Shown: in pieces, positions 9,051 to 18,560 of the stretch
How positions within the stretch are numbered: the first letter of the stretch is position 1
Layout: every line of letters starts with the position of its first letter
Assembly: GCF_021401345.1 (NCBI RefSeq)
Contig: NZ_JACBGE010000016.1
Span: 62,001-126,000, forward strand
Source of the DNA: Hydrogenophaga sp. NFH-34
GTDB taxonomy: Bacteria > Pseudomonadota > Gammaproteobacteria > Burkholderiales > Burkholderiaceae_C
Direction of reading: 5' to 3'
Length of the DNA: 64,000 nucleotides
Position numbers and translations under genes: made by a program
Notes under the pieces: model-generated
The model's input: only the letters and a program-made list of their open reading frames with translations
Told to the model about the DNA's origin: nothing
Database searches by the model: none

Positions 9051-10895
9051 TCACCGTGACCACCAGGTGTCGATGGCCCAGTCCTCGCCCGTGGCGTAGG
9101 GCGGCATCTGCGCCGGATGCGCGAGCCGCCAGGCGTTGTAGACCATGCGGTGGGTGCTGGCCGACCACTGCGGGATCAGCACGTGGCTGTGCGAGATCAC
9201 GCGGTCCAGTGCTCGGCAAGCGGCCAGAAAATCGGGCTGGGTCGAGACGCTGCCCAGGCGGGCGATCAGCGCGTCCACGGCGGGGCTGTTGACGCCAGCG
9301 AAGTTGCCCGAATCGTCGGTCCTGGCGGCCTGGCTGCCAAACAGGTCGGCGTATTCCGCGCCGGGGTTGTGCGTGCCACCGTAGGCGATGGAGATGATGT
9401 CAAAGTCGAATTTCCGCAGACGCTCCTGGTACAGCGCGAAATCCACGGGCCGAAAGCGCAGGCGAATCCCCAGCTTTTCCAGGTTGCGGATCCACGGGGT
9501 GACCACGCGGGCACCGGTCTCGGCGCTGTCCAGATACTCCAGCACCATCGGCTGGCCCTGGGCGTCGCGCAGCGCGCCGTCGCGGTACTGCCAGCCTGCC
9601 GACTTCAGCAGGGCCTGCGCCTGGCGCAGGTTGTCGCGCAAGGAGCGGTCTCCATCGGTGCGGGGGGCCTGGTAGGCTGGCCCGAAAACCGCTGGGGGCA
9701 ACCGGGCCTTCCACGGTGTCAGCAGCGCCAGCTGGTCGGCGTCCGGCGCGCCCTGCGCCGCACAGGCGGTGTTGCCGAACAGGCCCTGCACGCGCTGGTA
9801 GGCGCCGTAGAACATCTGGCGGTTCATCCACTCGTAGTCCATCGCCAGGCCCAGCGCCTCGCGCACGCGGATGTCGTCCAGCGGCTGGCGCCGCGTGTTG
9901 AGCACATAACTCTGGAAGCCCGTGGGCAGGCTGTGGCGAAATTCGGCCTTGACCAGTTCACCGGTGTCGAAGCGCTTGCCGTTGACGCGCCGGGCCCAGT
10001 CACCGGCTGAAAAAAAACGCATCAGGTCGAACTCGCCGGCCTTGAGCGCTTCCAGGCGCGCCGTGTTGTCCTTGTAGATCTTGACGGTGATGCGGTCGAA
10101 GTTGGCGGTGCCGCGGCGCACCGGCAGATCGCGCGCCCAGTAGTCGGGATCGCGCACATAGGTGATGTCCTTGCCGAAACGCACCGGGCCGATTTTGTAG
10201 GGGCCGCTGCCGATCGGCGTGTCCATCACCACCTGGTCGAACGGCTTGCCGGCGCCCCAGGCACGGCTGAACACCGGCAGGCCGCCCACGATGAGCGGCA
10301 GCTCGCGGTTGGGCAGGCGGAAGCGGTAGCGCACGGTGCGATCGCCCAGCACGTCCATGCCGGCCACATCGGCCAGCAGCGTCTTGTAGGCGGGCGAGGT
10401 GTGCGGGCCCATCAGCGTGTCGTAGCTGTGCTTCACGTCGGCGGCCAGCACCGCCCGGCCATCGTGGAAACGCGCCTCCGGCCGCAGGCGGAAGGTGGCC
10501 GACAGGCGATCGGGCGCCACCACCACGTCTTCGGCCAGCAGGCCATAGCCCGAGCCGGTTTCGTCGAGCGATCCGGTCAGCAGCGTGTCGAACATCAGCG
10601 ACGACAGATAGGCCGGCGCCGTCCCACGCAGCGTGAACGGGTTGTATTTGTCGAAGGTCGACACCCGCAGATTGCTCACCAGCCGCAGTTCACCGCCTTT
10701 GGGGGCGTCGGGATTGACGTAATCGAAATGCGCAAAGCCCGGCGGGTATTTGGGCTGCCCCCAGAGCGCATAGGCAGACGCCGCCAGTGCCGGGACTGCG
10801 CCACAGGTGACCCCCGCGGCGATCACCACGCCGGCCAACGCCCGGAGACGGGCTGCCAGGCGGGCCAAGGGTCGCTTCAGACACAAAAATCGCAT
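9051..10895 (-). CDS. yejA: Periplasmic peptide-binding protein of the Yej transporter
   Basis: Solute-binding protein (SBP_bac_5) that captures oligopeptide-type ligands for YejBEF. The 614-aa product begins [20 protein letters not shown] with a signal peptide cleaved near [10 protein letters not shown]. Family features are [29 protein letters not shown], the lobe motif [18 protein letters not shown] and [23 protein letters not shown] at 10893-10895; the frame stays open upstream only because it is antisense to fabI. First gene of the operon, divergent from fabI across 39 bp. Confidence 0.94.
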   Translation of the reverse strand: MRFLCLKRPLARLAARLRALAGVVIAAGVTCGAVPALAASAYALWGQPKYPPGFAHFDYVNPDAPKGGELRLVSNLRVSTFDKYNPFTLRGTAPAYLSSLMFDTLLTGSLDETGSGYGLLAEDVVVAPDRLSATFRLRPEARFHDGRAVLAADVKHSYDTLMGPHTSPAYKTLLADVAGMDVLGDRTVRYRFRLPNRELPLIVGGLPVFSRAWGAGKPFDQVVMDTPIGSGPYKIGPVRFGKDITYVRDPDYWARDLPVRRGTANFDRITVKIYKDNTARLEALKAGEFDLMRFFSAGDWARRVNGKRFDTGELVKAEFRHSLPTGFQSYVLNTRRQPLDDIRVREALGLAMDYEWMNRQMFYGAYQRVQGLFGNTACAAQGAPDADQLALLTPWKARLPPAVFGPAYQAPRTDGDRSLRDNLRQAQALLKSAGWQYRDGALRDAQGQPMVLEYLDSAETGARVVTPWIRNLEKLGIRLRFRPVDFALYQERLRKFDFDIISIAYGGTHNPGAEYADLFGSQAARTDDSGNFAGVNSPAVDALIARLGSVSTQPDFLAACRALDRVISHSHVLIPQWSASTHRMVYNAWRLAHPAQMPPYATGEDWAIDTWWSR

Positions 10896-10934
10896 GCGAC
10901 AATTCTGGCCGAAATCACCAGAGGAACCTCCGCA

Positions 10935-11732
10935 ATGGGCTTTCTTCAAGGAAAAAGACTGCTGATCACGGGCGTGCTGTCCAACCGCTCCATCGCCTAC
11001 GGCATCGCCAAGGCCTGCCATGCGCAAGGGGCCGAGCTGGCTTTCAGCTACGTGGGGGAACGCTTCCGCGACCGCATCACCGAGTTCGCGGCCGAATGCG
11101 ATTCGTCGCTGGTTTTCGAGTGCGACGTGTCGGACGATGCGCAGATAGAACGGCTGTTCAGCGAACTCGGTCAGGTCTGGCCGCGGTTCGACGGGTTTGT
11201 GCACAGCATCGGCTTTGCCCCGCGCGAAGCCATCGCGGGCGATTTTCTCGAGGGCCTCTCGCGCGAAGCCTTCCAGGTAGCGCACAGCATCAGCGCCTAC
11301 AGCTTCCCGGCGATGGCCAAGGCGGCCCTGCCCTACCTGAATGAACGCGCATCGCTGCTCACACTCAGTTACCTGGGCGCCATGCGGGCCATTCCGTACT
11401 ACAACACCATGGGCCTGGCCAAAGCCAGCCTTGAAGCGTCGGTGCGCTACCTGGCGGAGTCGCTCGGGCCACGGGGCATGCGTGTCAACGGCATCAGCGC
11501 CGGCCCGATCAAGACCCTGGCCGCCAGCGGCATCAAGGACTTCGGCAAGTTGCTGGCGGTGGTCGCTGCCGCCTCGCCAATCCGGCGCAATGTGACCATC
11601 GAAGAAGTGGGCAACGTGGCGGCGTTTCTGCTGTCGGACCTGGCCTCGGGCGTGACGGCCGAAATCACCTACGTGGACGGCGGCTTCAGCCAGACCGGCG
11701 GCATGAGCCGCGACAGCGAAGGCGTGCTCTGA
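10935..11732 (+). CDS. fabI: Enoyl-[acyl-carrier-protein] reductase (NADH)
   Basis: FabI performs the last reduction of each fatty-acid elongation cycle in the cytoplasm. The 265-aa product starts [20 protein letters not shown] with the NAD-binding [13 protein letters not shown] typical of FabI. Its catalytic Y-x6-K reads YNTMGLAK after [11 protein letters not shown], and [12 protein letters not shown] covers the flexible substrate loop. An AGAGGA Shine-Dalgarno sequence lies about 10 bp before ATG at 10935. It is divergent from yejA, and the two promoters must overlap the start of each other's gene. Confidence 0.96.
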   Translation: MGFLQGKRLLITGVLSNRSIAYGIAKACHAQGAELAFSYVGERFRDRITEFAAECDSSLVFECDVSDDAQIERLFSELGQVWPRFDGFVHSIGFAPREAIAGDFLEGLSREAFQVAHSISAYSFPAMAKAALPYLNERASLLTLSYLGAMRAIPYYNTMGLAKASLEASVRYLAESLGPRGMRVNGISAGPIKTLAASGIKDFGKLLAVVAAASPIRRNVTIEEVGNVAAFLLSDLASGVTAEITYVDGGFSQTGGMSRDSEGVL

Positions 11733-11751
11733 GCACGGTGCGCAGGGTCCG

Positions 11752-12651
11752 ATGATCCGCCGCCGTGCTCTGGTCCTGTTGCTGGCCTGCCTGGCCAGCC
11801 TGACGCTCTCGCCCCCTGGTCACGCCCAGGCCACCGACGGCACTGCCCCCACCCGGCCGGCCCTCATGCTGGCCAACGTCTACCACCCGGGCATCGACGT
11901 CAGCGCCTACTGGGTCAGCGAAAAATACGACGGCGTGCGCGGGTACTGGAACGGCCGCCAGCTCATCACCCGTGGCGGCGAGGCGATCCAGGCACCCGCC
12001 TGGTTCACCGCTGGCTGGCCCACCGAGGCGATGGATGGCGAACTCTGGGCTGGGCGCGGACAGTTCGAGTGGGCGCTGTCGACTGTGCGGCGGCAGACGC
12101 CCGACGATACCGCCTGGCGCCGCATCCGATTCATGGTGTTCGACCTGCCCGACCACCCCGGCGTGTTCGACGAGCGCCTGGCGCACAGCCAGACCCTGAT
12201 CGCCCGCGTCGGGCAGCCCTGGCTGGAAGCCGTGCCGCAGACCCGCGTGCACAGCCACGCCGACCTGATGGCCCGGCTCGACCGGGCCGTGCTCGAAGGG
12301 GCCGAGGGCCTGATGCTGCACCGGGGCGATGCGCCCTACCGAGGCTTGCGCAGCGACGACCTGCTCAAACTGAAAACGCACGACGACGCCGAAGCGCAGG
12401 TGCTGGAACACCTGCCCGGCCAGGGCAAATACACCGGGCAGATGGGCGCCCTGCTGGTGCGCACGCCGGACGGACGCCGCTTTCGCCTCGGCAGCGGCTT
12501 CACCGATACCCAGCGCCGCGAGCCGCCGGCCATCGGCACCTGGGTGACTTACCGCTTTCGCGGGCTGCACGGCAGCGGCCTGCCGCGTTTTGCCAGCTTT
12601 GTCCGCGAGCGGCCCGACTACCAGCCTGAAGCCGCCGAAACGGCCCGTTGA
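11752..12651 (+). CDS. ligE: Exported minimal ATP-dependent DNA ligase (LigE type)
   Basis: Seals nicks in DNA using ATP; LigE enzymes are short ligases with a signal peptide, thought to act in the periplasm, possibly on incoming DNA. The 299-aa product has a hydrophobic signal (residues about 4-24, ending GHAQA). Motif I is SEKYDGVRGYW (Lys as adenylation site), motif III-like RFMVFDLPDH, motif IV EGLMLHR and motif V DLLKLKTHDDAEAQV, then an OB fold (LGSGFTDTQRREPP). There is no extra DNA-binding domain. It follows fabI by 19 bp, perhaps in the same transcript. Confidence 0.9.
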   Translation: MIRRRALVLLLACLASLTLSPPGHAQATDGTAPTRPALMLANVYHPGIDVSAYWVSEKYDGVRGYWNGRQLITRGGEAIQAPAWFTAGWPTEAMDGELWAGRGQFEWALSTVRRQTPDDTAWRRIRFMVFDLPDHPGVFDERLAHSQTLIARVGQPWLEAVPQTRVHSHADLMARLDRAVLEGAEGLMLHRGDAPYRGLRSDDLLKLKTHDDAEAQVLEHLPGQGKYTGQMGALLVRTPDGRRFRLGSGFTDTQRREPPAIGTWVTYRFRGLHGSGLPRFASFVRERPDYQPEAAETAR

Positions 12652-12673
12652 ACCGCCGAAGGCGCCCGCCCGG

Positions 12674-12895
12674 TCAGGCGTTCGCGCTGACCTGCTTGAG
12701 GTGCTGGTAAATCTGGTCCTTGATGGCCAGCTTTTCCTTCTTGAGCCGCTCGATCTCCAACTGGGTGCCCGGCTCGATGTGGGCTTCCTTGTTCTTGATC
12801 TCCTGATCCAGCGCGTTGTGCTTGTCGAACAGGCGGGTGAAGTGGTGATCGTGCCCCTTGATCTGGGTGATCAGGTCGCGGTATTCAGGGAACAT
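12674..12895 (-). CDS. DUF465 (YdcH-like) small coiled-coil protein
   Basis: A 73-aa, highly charged helical protein (MFPEYRDLITQIKGHDHHFT; then DKHNALDQEIKNKEAHIEPG; then IERLKKEKLAIKDQIYQHL). This pattern, with FxxLFDKHNxLDxEI and LKKxKLxIKDxI, is that of the YdcH/DUF465 family, whose role is unknown. It lies convergent with ligE and 40 bp downstream of the decarboxylase gene, so it may be read from that promoter. Confidence 0.88.
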   Translation of the reverse strand: MFPEYRDLITQIKGHDHHFTRLFDKHNALDQEIKNKEAHIEPGTQLEIERLKKEKLAIKDQIYQHLKQVSANA

Positions 12896-12935
12896 CCGGT
12901 CTCCTTGTCGGTGATTGAATCCGTACGGGAGCAGG

Positions 12936-15218
12936 TTACCCCTTTTTCACACAGTCGGCAAAGTAACGAATGGTGCCGTCGGCCGCAACTTCCTGCACCA
13001 GGCCGTGGATGTCGGTCTCGAAACCCGGACATTCGCGCGCGAACTCGCGGTTGAACTTGAGGTAGTCGACGATCTTCTTGTTGAACACCTCGCCCGGAAT
13101 CAGCAGCGGAATGCCCGGCGGGTACGGCGTGACCAGACTCGTGGTGATCCGGCCTTCCAGTTCGTCGATCGCCACACGCTCGGTGGTGCGGTGGGCGATG
13201 TGGGCAAACGCGTCGCTGGGCTTCATGGCCGGCGTCAGGTCGCTCAGGTACATGTCGGTGGTCAGACGGGCCACGTCGTACTTGGCGTAGAGCTGGTGCA
13301 CGTGCTGGCACAGATCGCGCAGGCCCATACGCTCGTAGCGCGGGTGCTTGGCGCAGAACTCCGGCATGATGCGCCACATCGGCTGGTTCTTGGCGTAGTC
13401 GTCCTTGAACTGCTGCAGCGCCGTCAGCAGCGTGTTCCAACGGCCCTTGGTGATGCCGATGGTGAACATGATGAAGAAGCTGTACAGGCCCGTCTTCTCC
13501 ACCACCACACCGTGTTCGGCCAGGAACTTGGTCACGATGCTGGCGGGGATACCGGTGGCCGCGAAGTCGCCCTTGAGGTTCAGGCCCGGCGTGACGATGG
13601 TGGCCTTGATCGGGTCCAGCATGTTGAAACCCGGCGCCATGTCGCCAAAGCCGTGCCAGTCCTCCTCGGTGGCGGTGTCGTCCTTGCCGCGGTTGAGCAC
13701 CCAGTCGGTGGCCTGCCCCACCCCCTCTTCGGCAAGTTCATCGGGGCCCCAGACCTGGAACCACCATTCACCGGTGCCGAATTCGGCTTCCACCTTGCGC
13801 ATGGCGCGGCGGAAATCCAGCGCCTCGGCAATGCTTTCTTCCACCAGCGCCGTGCCGCCGGGCGGCTCCATCATGGCGGCGGCCACGTCGCAGCTGGCGA
13901 TGATGCTGTACTGTGGGCTGGTGCTGGTGTGCATCAGGTAGGACTCGTTGAACAGGTGCCGGTCCAGTTTGGTGTTCTGCGAGTCCTGCACCAGCACATG
14001 GCTGGCCTGGCTGATGCCGGCCAGCAGCTTGTGGATCGATTGGGTGGCGTACACCACCGACTGCTGCGGCCGCGCGCGCTTCTTGCCCATGGCGTGGTAG
14101 GTGCCATAGAACGGGTGGAACGCCGCGTGCGGCAGCCACGCCTCGTCGAAGTGCAGGTTCTCCACGTAACCGTCGAGCATGTGCTTGATGGTTTCGGTGT
14201 TGTAGAGCACGCCGTCGTAGGTGGACTGTGTCAGCGTCAGGATGCGCGGCTTGACCTTCTCGGCGTCAACACCGGCCAGCAGCGGGTTCGCGCGGATCTT
14301 GGCCTGGATCGCCTCGATCTCGAATTCGCTCTGCGGGATCGGGCCGATGATGCCGTAGTGGTTGCGCGTGGGCTTGAGAAACACCGGCACCGCGCCCGTC
14401 ATGATGATGCTGTGCAAGATGGACTTGTGGCAGTTGCGGTCCACCACCACCACATCGCCTGGCGCCACCGTGTGGTGCCAGACCATCTTGTTGCTGGTGC
14501 TGGTGCCGTTGGTCACGAAATAGCAGTGGTCGGCATTGAAGATGCGCGCCGCGTTGCGTTCGCTGGCGCCGATGGCGCCGTTGTGGTCGAGCAGTTGGCC
14601 CAGTTCCTCCACCGCGTTGCAGACGTCGGCGCGCAGCATGTTCTCGCCGAAGAACTGGTGAAACATCTGGCCCACCGGGCTCTTGAGGAAGGCCACACCG
14701 CCCGAATGGCCCGGGCAGTGCCAGGAGTAGGAGCCGTCTTCCGCGTAGTCGAGCAGCGCCTTGAAAAACGGCGGCTGGATGCCTTCGAGGTAGCTCTTGG
14801 CTTCCCGAATGATGTGGCGCGCCACGAACTCCGGCGTGTCCTCGAACATGTGGATGAAGCCGTGCAGCTCGCGCAGGATGTCGTTGGGCAGGTGGCGGCT
14901 GGTCTTGGTTTCGCCGTAGATGTAGATCGGCACCTCGGCGTTCTTGCGCCGCACTTCTTCGATGAAGGTGCGCAGGTTCAGCACCGCCGGGTCCAGGTCC
15001 GGCCCCTGGCTGAACTCCTCATCGTCGATCGACAGGATGAACGCGCTGGCGCGGCTCTGCTGCTGGGCAAACTGGCTCAGGTCGCCGTAGCTGGTCACGC
15101 CGACCACTTCAAAACCTTCCGATTCGATGGCCTGCGCCAACGCACGGATGCCGAGGCCGGAGGTGTTCTCCGAGCGGAAGTCCTCATCGATGATGACGAT
15201 GGGAAAGCGGAATTTCAT
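12936..15218 (-). CDS. Arginine/lysine/ornithine decarboxylase (fold-type I, PLP)
   Basis: A pyridoxal-phosphate decarboxylase of basic amino acids, related to AdiA/LdcC/SpeF; which amino acid it uses is not clear from sequence. The 760-aa product has an N-terminal wing domain (MKFRFPIVIIDEDFRSENTS), a PLP domain with DGSYSWHCPGHSGGVAFLKS, FVTNGTSTSNKMVWH, LHFDEAWLPHAAFHP and the Schiff-base Lys in TQSIHKLLAGISQASH, and a C-terminal domain (TPYPPGIPLLIPGEVF). Start ATG at 15216-15218; in-frame codons upstream lie in the divergent intergenic region. It could supply polyamine precursors or consume protons. Confidence 0.92.
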   Translation of the reverse strand: MKFRFPIVIIDEDFRSENTSGLGIRALAQAIESEGFEVVGVTSYGDLSQFAQQQSRASAFILSIDDEEFSQGPDLDPAVLNLRTFIEEVRRKNAEVPIYIYGETKTSRHLPNDILRELHGFIHMFEDTPEFVARHIIREAKSYLEGIQPPFFKALLDYAEDGSYSWHCPGHSGGVAFLKSPVGQMFHQFFGENMLRADVCNAVEELGQLLDHNGAIGASERNAARIFNADHCYFVTNGTSTSNKMVWHHTVAPGDVVVVDRNCHKSILHSIIMTGAVPVFLKPTRNHYGIIGPIPQSEFEIEAIQAKIRANPLLAGVDAEKVKPRILTLTQSTYDGVLYNTETIKHMLDGYVENLHFDEAWLPHAAFHPFYGTYHAMGKKRARPQQSVVYATQSIHKLLAGISQASHVLVQDSQNTKLDRHLFNESYLMHTSTSPQYSIIASCDVAAAMMEPPGGTALVEESIAEALDFRRAMRKVEAEFGTGEWWFQVWGPDELAEEGVGQATDWVLNRGKDDTATEEDWHGFGDMAPGFNMLDPIKATIVTPGLNLKGDFAATGIPASIVTKFLAEHGVVVEKTGLYSFFIMFTIGITKGRWNTLLTALQQFKDDYAKNQPMWRIMPEFCAKHPRYERMGLRDLCQHVHQLYAKYDVARLTTDMYLSDLTPAMKPSDAFAHIAHRTTERVAIDELEGRITTSLVTPYPPGIPLLIPGEVFNKKIVDYLKFNREFARECPGFETDIHGLVQEVAADGTIRYFADCVKKG

Positions 15219-15399
15219 GGCGTTCTCCGAACTGGCACTGTCGCCGCGCGCAAAATTGGGATCCAAGGAAGCCGCGAAGTGTACGGAAAACCCGTGACAC
15301 GGCGCAGGAACCGGCAGCGATCCGTTGCAGAATGTCGTCAGACTGGGCACCGGGCCCGCAGCCGTGCCTTCACAACATCATTCAAACAGGAGAGGAACC

Positions 15400-15825
15400 A
15401 TGGCCGACTCAACACTCTGGTGGCTGCTGGCGGGCGGGCTGGTGGTGCTGGAACTGCTCACCGGCACCTTTTACCTGCTCATGCTCGCCATCGGTGCCGC
15501 GGCGGGCGCCGTCGCCGCCCACCTCGGTGCGGGCCAGACCAGCCAGGTCGTGGTCGCTGCCATCGTCGGTCTGGCCGCGGTGCTCGGTGGGTACTTCGCT
15601 CGCAAGCGCCGCCCGGGCGATCCGTCGCCGCGCAGCCTGCGCAGCGTCAACCTCGATGTGGGCGAAATCGTGCACATCGAACAATGGCACCCGGACGGCA
15701 CGGCCAGCGTCAAATACCGGGGAGCCCAGTGGGGCGTGATGCTGCGCCCCGGCCAGGCTCCCGTGCCCGGCAACTACCGCGTGGCCGAACTTGTGGGCAA
15801 CCGCCTGCTGGTCGACAAGGCCTGA
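15400..15825 (+). CDS. NfeD family membrane protein
   Basis: A 141-aa protein with two or three membrane segments (about 5-25, 27-45 and 49-65) and a C-terminal soluble OB-fold-like domain (SLRSVNLDVGEIVHIEQW to LVGNRLLVDKA). NfeD proteins are encoded next to, and act with, stomatin-type proteins, as here (24 bp to the next gene). GAGAGG precedes ATG at 15400. Probably a membrane-quality or raft-associated pair; the exact role is unknown. Confidence 0.9.
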   Translation: MADSTLWWLLAGGLVVLELLTGTFYLLMLAIGAAAGAVAAHLGAGQTSQVVVAAIVGLAAVLGGYFARKRRPGDPSPRSLRSVNLDVGEIVHIEQWHPDGTASVKYRGAQWGVMLRPGQAPVPGNYRVAELVGNRLLVDKA

Positions 15826-15849
15826 ACCCCGCTACCCAGAGAGGAATCC

Positions 15850-16767
15850 ATGGAAATCGCCATCCTGCTGCTCGTCGCAGCCGCCATCTTCATCACCCGC
15901 GCCGTCAAGGTCGTTCCGCAGCAGACGGCCTGGGTCGTCGAGCGCCTGGGCAAGTACCAAGCCACCCTGGCACCGGGCCTGAACATCCTGGTGCCCTTCA
16001 TCGACAGGGTGGCCTACAAGCACAGTCTCAAGGAAATCCCGCTGGACGTGCCCAGCCAGGTCTGCATCACACGCGACAACACCCAGTTGCAGGTGGACGG
16101 CATCCTGTACTTCCAGGTGACCGACCCCATGCGGGCCAGCTACGGCTCGTCCAACTACATCATGGCCGTGACCCAGCTGGCGCAGACCTCGCTGCGCTCG
16201 GTCATCGGCAAGCTGGAACTCGACAAGACCTTCGAAGAGCGCGACATGATCAACGCCAGCGTGGTGTCGGCCATCGACGAGGCCGCGCTCAACTGGGGCG
16301 TGAAAGTGCTGCGCTATGAGATCAAGGACCTCACCCCGCCGGCCGAAATCCTGCGCGCCATGCAGGCCCAGATCACTGCCGAACGCGAAAAGCGCGCCCT
16401 GATCGCCGCCTCCGAAGGCAAGCGCCAGGAACAGATCAACCTGGCCGAAGGCGCGCGTGCGGCCTTCATCGCCAAGTCGGAGGGCGAAAAACAGGCCCAG
16501 ATCAACAACGCGCAGGGTGAGGCCGCTGCCATCACCTCCGTGGCCGACGCCACGGCCGGCGCGATCGAACGCATCGCCGCCGCCATCCGGCAACCTGGCG
16601 GCGAACAGGCGGTGCAGCTGAAAGTGGCCGAGCGTGCCGTGGACGCCTACGGCAAAGTGGCTGCCGACGCAACCACCACCCTCATCGTGCCCGGCAACAT
16701 GACCGAGGTTTCCGCCCTCATTGCGTCGGCCATGAAGATGGTCACCACCGGCAAAGCCGGCGCCTGA
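15850..16767 (+). CDS. qmcA: SPFH/Band-7 stomatin-like protein (QmcA/paraslipin type)
   Basis: An inner-membrane scaffold of the SPFH superfamily, 305 aa. The N-terminal anchor (about 2-18) is followed by the SPFH core (VVPQQTAWVVERLGKY, ITRDNTQLQVDGILYFQVTD, TSLRSVIGKLELDKTFEERD). The flotillin-like Ala/Glu-rich coiled coil (AQITAEREKRALIAASEGKR) includes repeats of SEGE/AEGA. AGAGAGG precedes ATG at 15850. The NfeD-stomatin pairing is a conserved two-gene unit. The symbol follows the closest E. coli relative and is an inference. Confidence 0.9.
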   Translation: MEIAILLLVAAAIFITRAVKVVPQQTAWVVERLGKYQATLAPGLNILVPFIDRVAYKHSLKEIPLDVPSQVCITRDNTQLQVDGILYFQVTDPMRASYGSSNYIMAVTQLAQTSLRSVIGKLELDKTFEERDMINASVVSAIDEAALNWGVKVLRYEIKDLTPPAEILRAMQAQITAEREKRALIAASEGKRQEQINLAEGARAAFIAKSEGEKQAQINNAQGEAAAITSVADATAGAIERIAAAIRQPGGEQAVQLKVAERAVDAYGKVAADATTTLIVPGNMTEVSALIASAMKMVTTGKAGA

Positions 16768-16810
16768 TCCCGGAAACAGCCCGCAAGCCTGCTACAATCG
16801 CAGGCTTCGC

Positions 16811-16900
<90 letters not shown>

Positions 16901-16947
16901 CAGATCTGTCCAAGGACTTCCATCAAAGTCCACGAGACACACCAAAG

Positions 16948-16980
16948 AGCCCGTTTTCCCCTAGGAAGCGGGCTTTTTTT
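16948..16980 (+). terminator. Intrinsic terminator after tRNA-Ser
   Basis: Stem AGCCCGTTTTCC/GGAAGCGGGCT (with a wobble and a small asymmetry) closed by a short CCTA loop and followed by seven T residues. It lies 48 bp after the tRNA and would end its transcript. Confidence 0.85.
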
Positions 16981-17072
16981 CTTTCCAGGATCATCCACGT
17001 TGGTTCATTGACAGCCTGTCATGCTCGGGGGTATTTTTTGGGGGGGTACTGAGTCGGGGACCTGGGGGTATC

Positions 17073-17432
17073 GTGCTCCCACGCCCCGGAAAGTCCGCCG
17101 TACCGCTGGTTGAAACGGCCATTCGACAAACCAAACCCGGCCCCAAGCCCACCAAACTCCGTGATGGAGCGGGCCTGTGTCTGTTGGTCAACCCCATTGG
17201 GTCCAAGCTGTGGCGGTGGAAGCACCGTTATCTGGGCAAAGAAAAGCTGATGCCTTTAGGGCAGTGCCTCAACGTTACGCTGGCACAGGCCCGCCAGTCA
17301 CGAGACGACGCTCACCAGCTCCCAACTGTGTGATCCAGGGCACCGATCCCATGGAACAGAGGAGGCGGACAAAGTGACCGCACAGGCTGCAGCCAATGGC
17401 TCTTTCGAGGCCGTCGCTCGCCAGCGGAGGGT
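17073..17432 (+). pseudogene. Decayed P4-family tyrosine integrase (N-terminal fragment, at least two frameshifts)
   Basis: Translation from about 17091 gives the N-terminal arm-binding domain (DUF4102) of P4-type integrases: ETAIRQTKPGPKPTKLRDGA, then LCLLVNPIGSKLWRWKHRYL, GKEKLMPLGQCLNVTLAQAR. That frame stops at 17333. The conserved continuation GTDPMEQRRRTK is in another frame up to 17377, and VTAQAAANGSFEAVARQ is in a third, which shows two frameshifts. The catalytic C-terminal domain (RHRY) is absent. Upstream, 17028-17072, G-rich blocks (GGGGGTATTTTTTGGGG and CTGGGGGTATCG) resemble the start region of such integrases. The element integrated at tRNA-Ser and was then lost. Not functional. 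Confidence 0.85.
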
Positions 17433-17521
17433 GCACTGGGAATCTATCTGCCCGGGGGCACCGCCCGTCATGTGACAGGCGGTGTCATTGGCATCCGGGA
17501 ATCCGCCCCGCCAATACAGGA

Positions 17522-18280
17522 TCAGTTCGGTGTCCAGGTGGCGCCGTAGGAGTTGCTGCCGTTGGCGCTCTTGTACTGAAGCTTGAATGCCTTGTCGCCA
17601 GCAGCCCTCGGCAGCAGCTTGTAGCAATGAACTTCACTGTCGATGTGACAGAAATCTCCATCAATCTCCTGCCACGTGCCTTGACGGAGCTTGTCACCCC
17701 GTTCGAAAAATTTGCCGTTGGCTTCCAGGAGGTAGGTGACCGGAGCCCACTTGAGTTCGGCATCGAAGTCCACGGTGTAGACACCGGGCGGAATGACTTT
17801 GCCCGTGCGAACCGGCTCCTTCTTGACCAGCGTGACCGACGCCTGCCCGGGCTTGTTCTGCGTCTGTCCGGCTTTGTCCTTCATGCTGAACCAGTACTCG
17901 TACTTGACCTTATCAAGATCCAGCCACTCAAAACGAATCTGCTTGCCACCGGGCAGTTCGCAATTGATGTTCGCATTGCCCTTGCCGCCGGACCGGGTGA
18001 TGTTGTTGCACGCCACCTTCTGTGCCTCAGAGCCGCCACGCCCTTCATTGGCATGGATGTACGTGAAGCCGTCGGCCGTGCGCAGCAGTTCGACTTCGCT
18101 ACCTTTGTTCTGTGTGATGGGCGTACCCTTGACAAACTCACCCGAGGGGATCCCCACAAAGGAAGTTCCGATGGGCAAAGCTTTGACATCATCCGGGGAC
18201 ACGGTGGCCGCGAAAACGCCTGCGGGCAGGCAAAGACCGAGGCTAAGGCCGAGGGTGGCGAAGGGGTGCCGATTATTCAT
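17522..18280 (-). CDS. Exported hypothetical protein in the tRNA-Ser islet
   Basis: 252 aa; I do not recognise the family. A clear signal peptide begins at ATG 18278-18280 (MNNRHPFATLGLSLGLCLPA, cleavage near GVFAA). The mature part is polar, with short beta-rich stretches and three Cys pairs possible (ACNNITR, INCELPGG, DFCHIDSEVHCYKLLP). The base composition is visibly less GC-rich than the neighbours, and it follows the integrase remnant. It is likely cargo of the former element. No membrane anchor or catalytic motif is seen, and no partner gene is adjacent. Confidence 0.7.
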   Translation of the reverse strand: MNNRHPFATLGLSLGLCLPAGVFAATVSPDDVKALPIGTSFVGIPSGEFVKGTPITQNKGSEVELLRTADGFTYIHANEGRGGSEAQKVACNNITRSGGKGNANINCELPGGKQIRFEWLDLDKVKYEYWFSMKDKAGQTQNKPGQASVTLVKKEPVRTGKVIPPGVYTVDFDAELKWAPVTYLLEANGKFFERGDKLRQGTWQEIDGDFCHIDSEVHCYKLLPRAAGDKAFKLQYKSANGSNSYGATWTPN

Positions 18281-18560
18281 AGGGTAGGAGTCTCCGAAGG
18301 AGCTGCGTTGACGAATTGGATAGCCTCTCGGGTCCGTCAATAGCAATGTGTTTGTGAACAGACTAGAGAGCATTGAGTCTAGCAGCGGAAAGGAAAATCA
18401 ACCGTTGTCGACGACACCATCGTGCCGGTCGAAACAGCACCCGATAGGGTTTAAGAATCAAACCGACCCTGTCCACAAAGTGGGTCAACTCCAACTCCAA
18501 CTCCATTTGGCCAGTAGCGCCACCGCTGTGTATCGCAGCTTTCTCGCATTTCGCGCCCCT
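18281..18560. other. Intergenic stretch, probably right end of the islet
   Basis: 280 bp with relatively AT-rich composition upstream of the exported hypothetical gene. It must hold that gene's promoter. It contains a short tandem CAACTCCAACTCCAACTCC (18485-18503). Possible frames here lack any protein-like composition. I found no direct repeat of the tRNA-Ser 3' end that would mark attR. Confidence 0.5.

Noticed and set aside
12915-16319. Plus-strand open frame of 1134 codons
   Set aside because: It runs antisense through the whole decarboxylase gene and then out of frame through NfeD and the stomatin gene. The composition is His/Arg/Val-rich, typical of the reverse frame of a GC-rich gene.
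18485-18503. Tandem CAACTC repeats as a CRISPR or iteron array
   Set aside because: Only three 6-bp units, no spacers and no replication gene; too short to support either.
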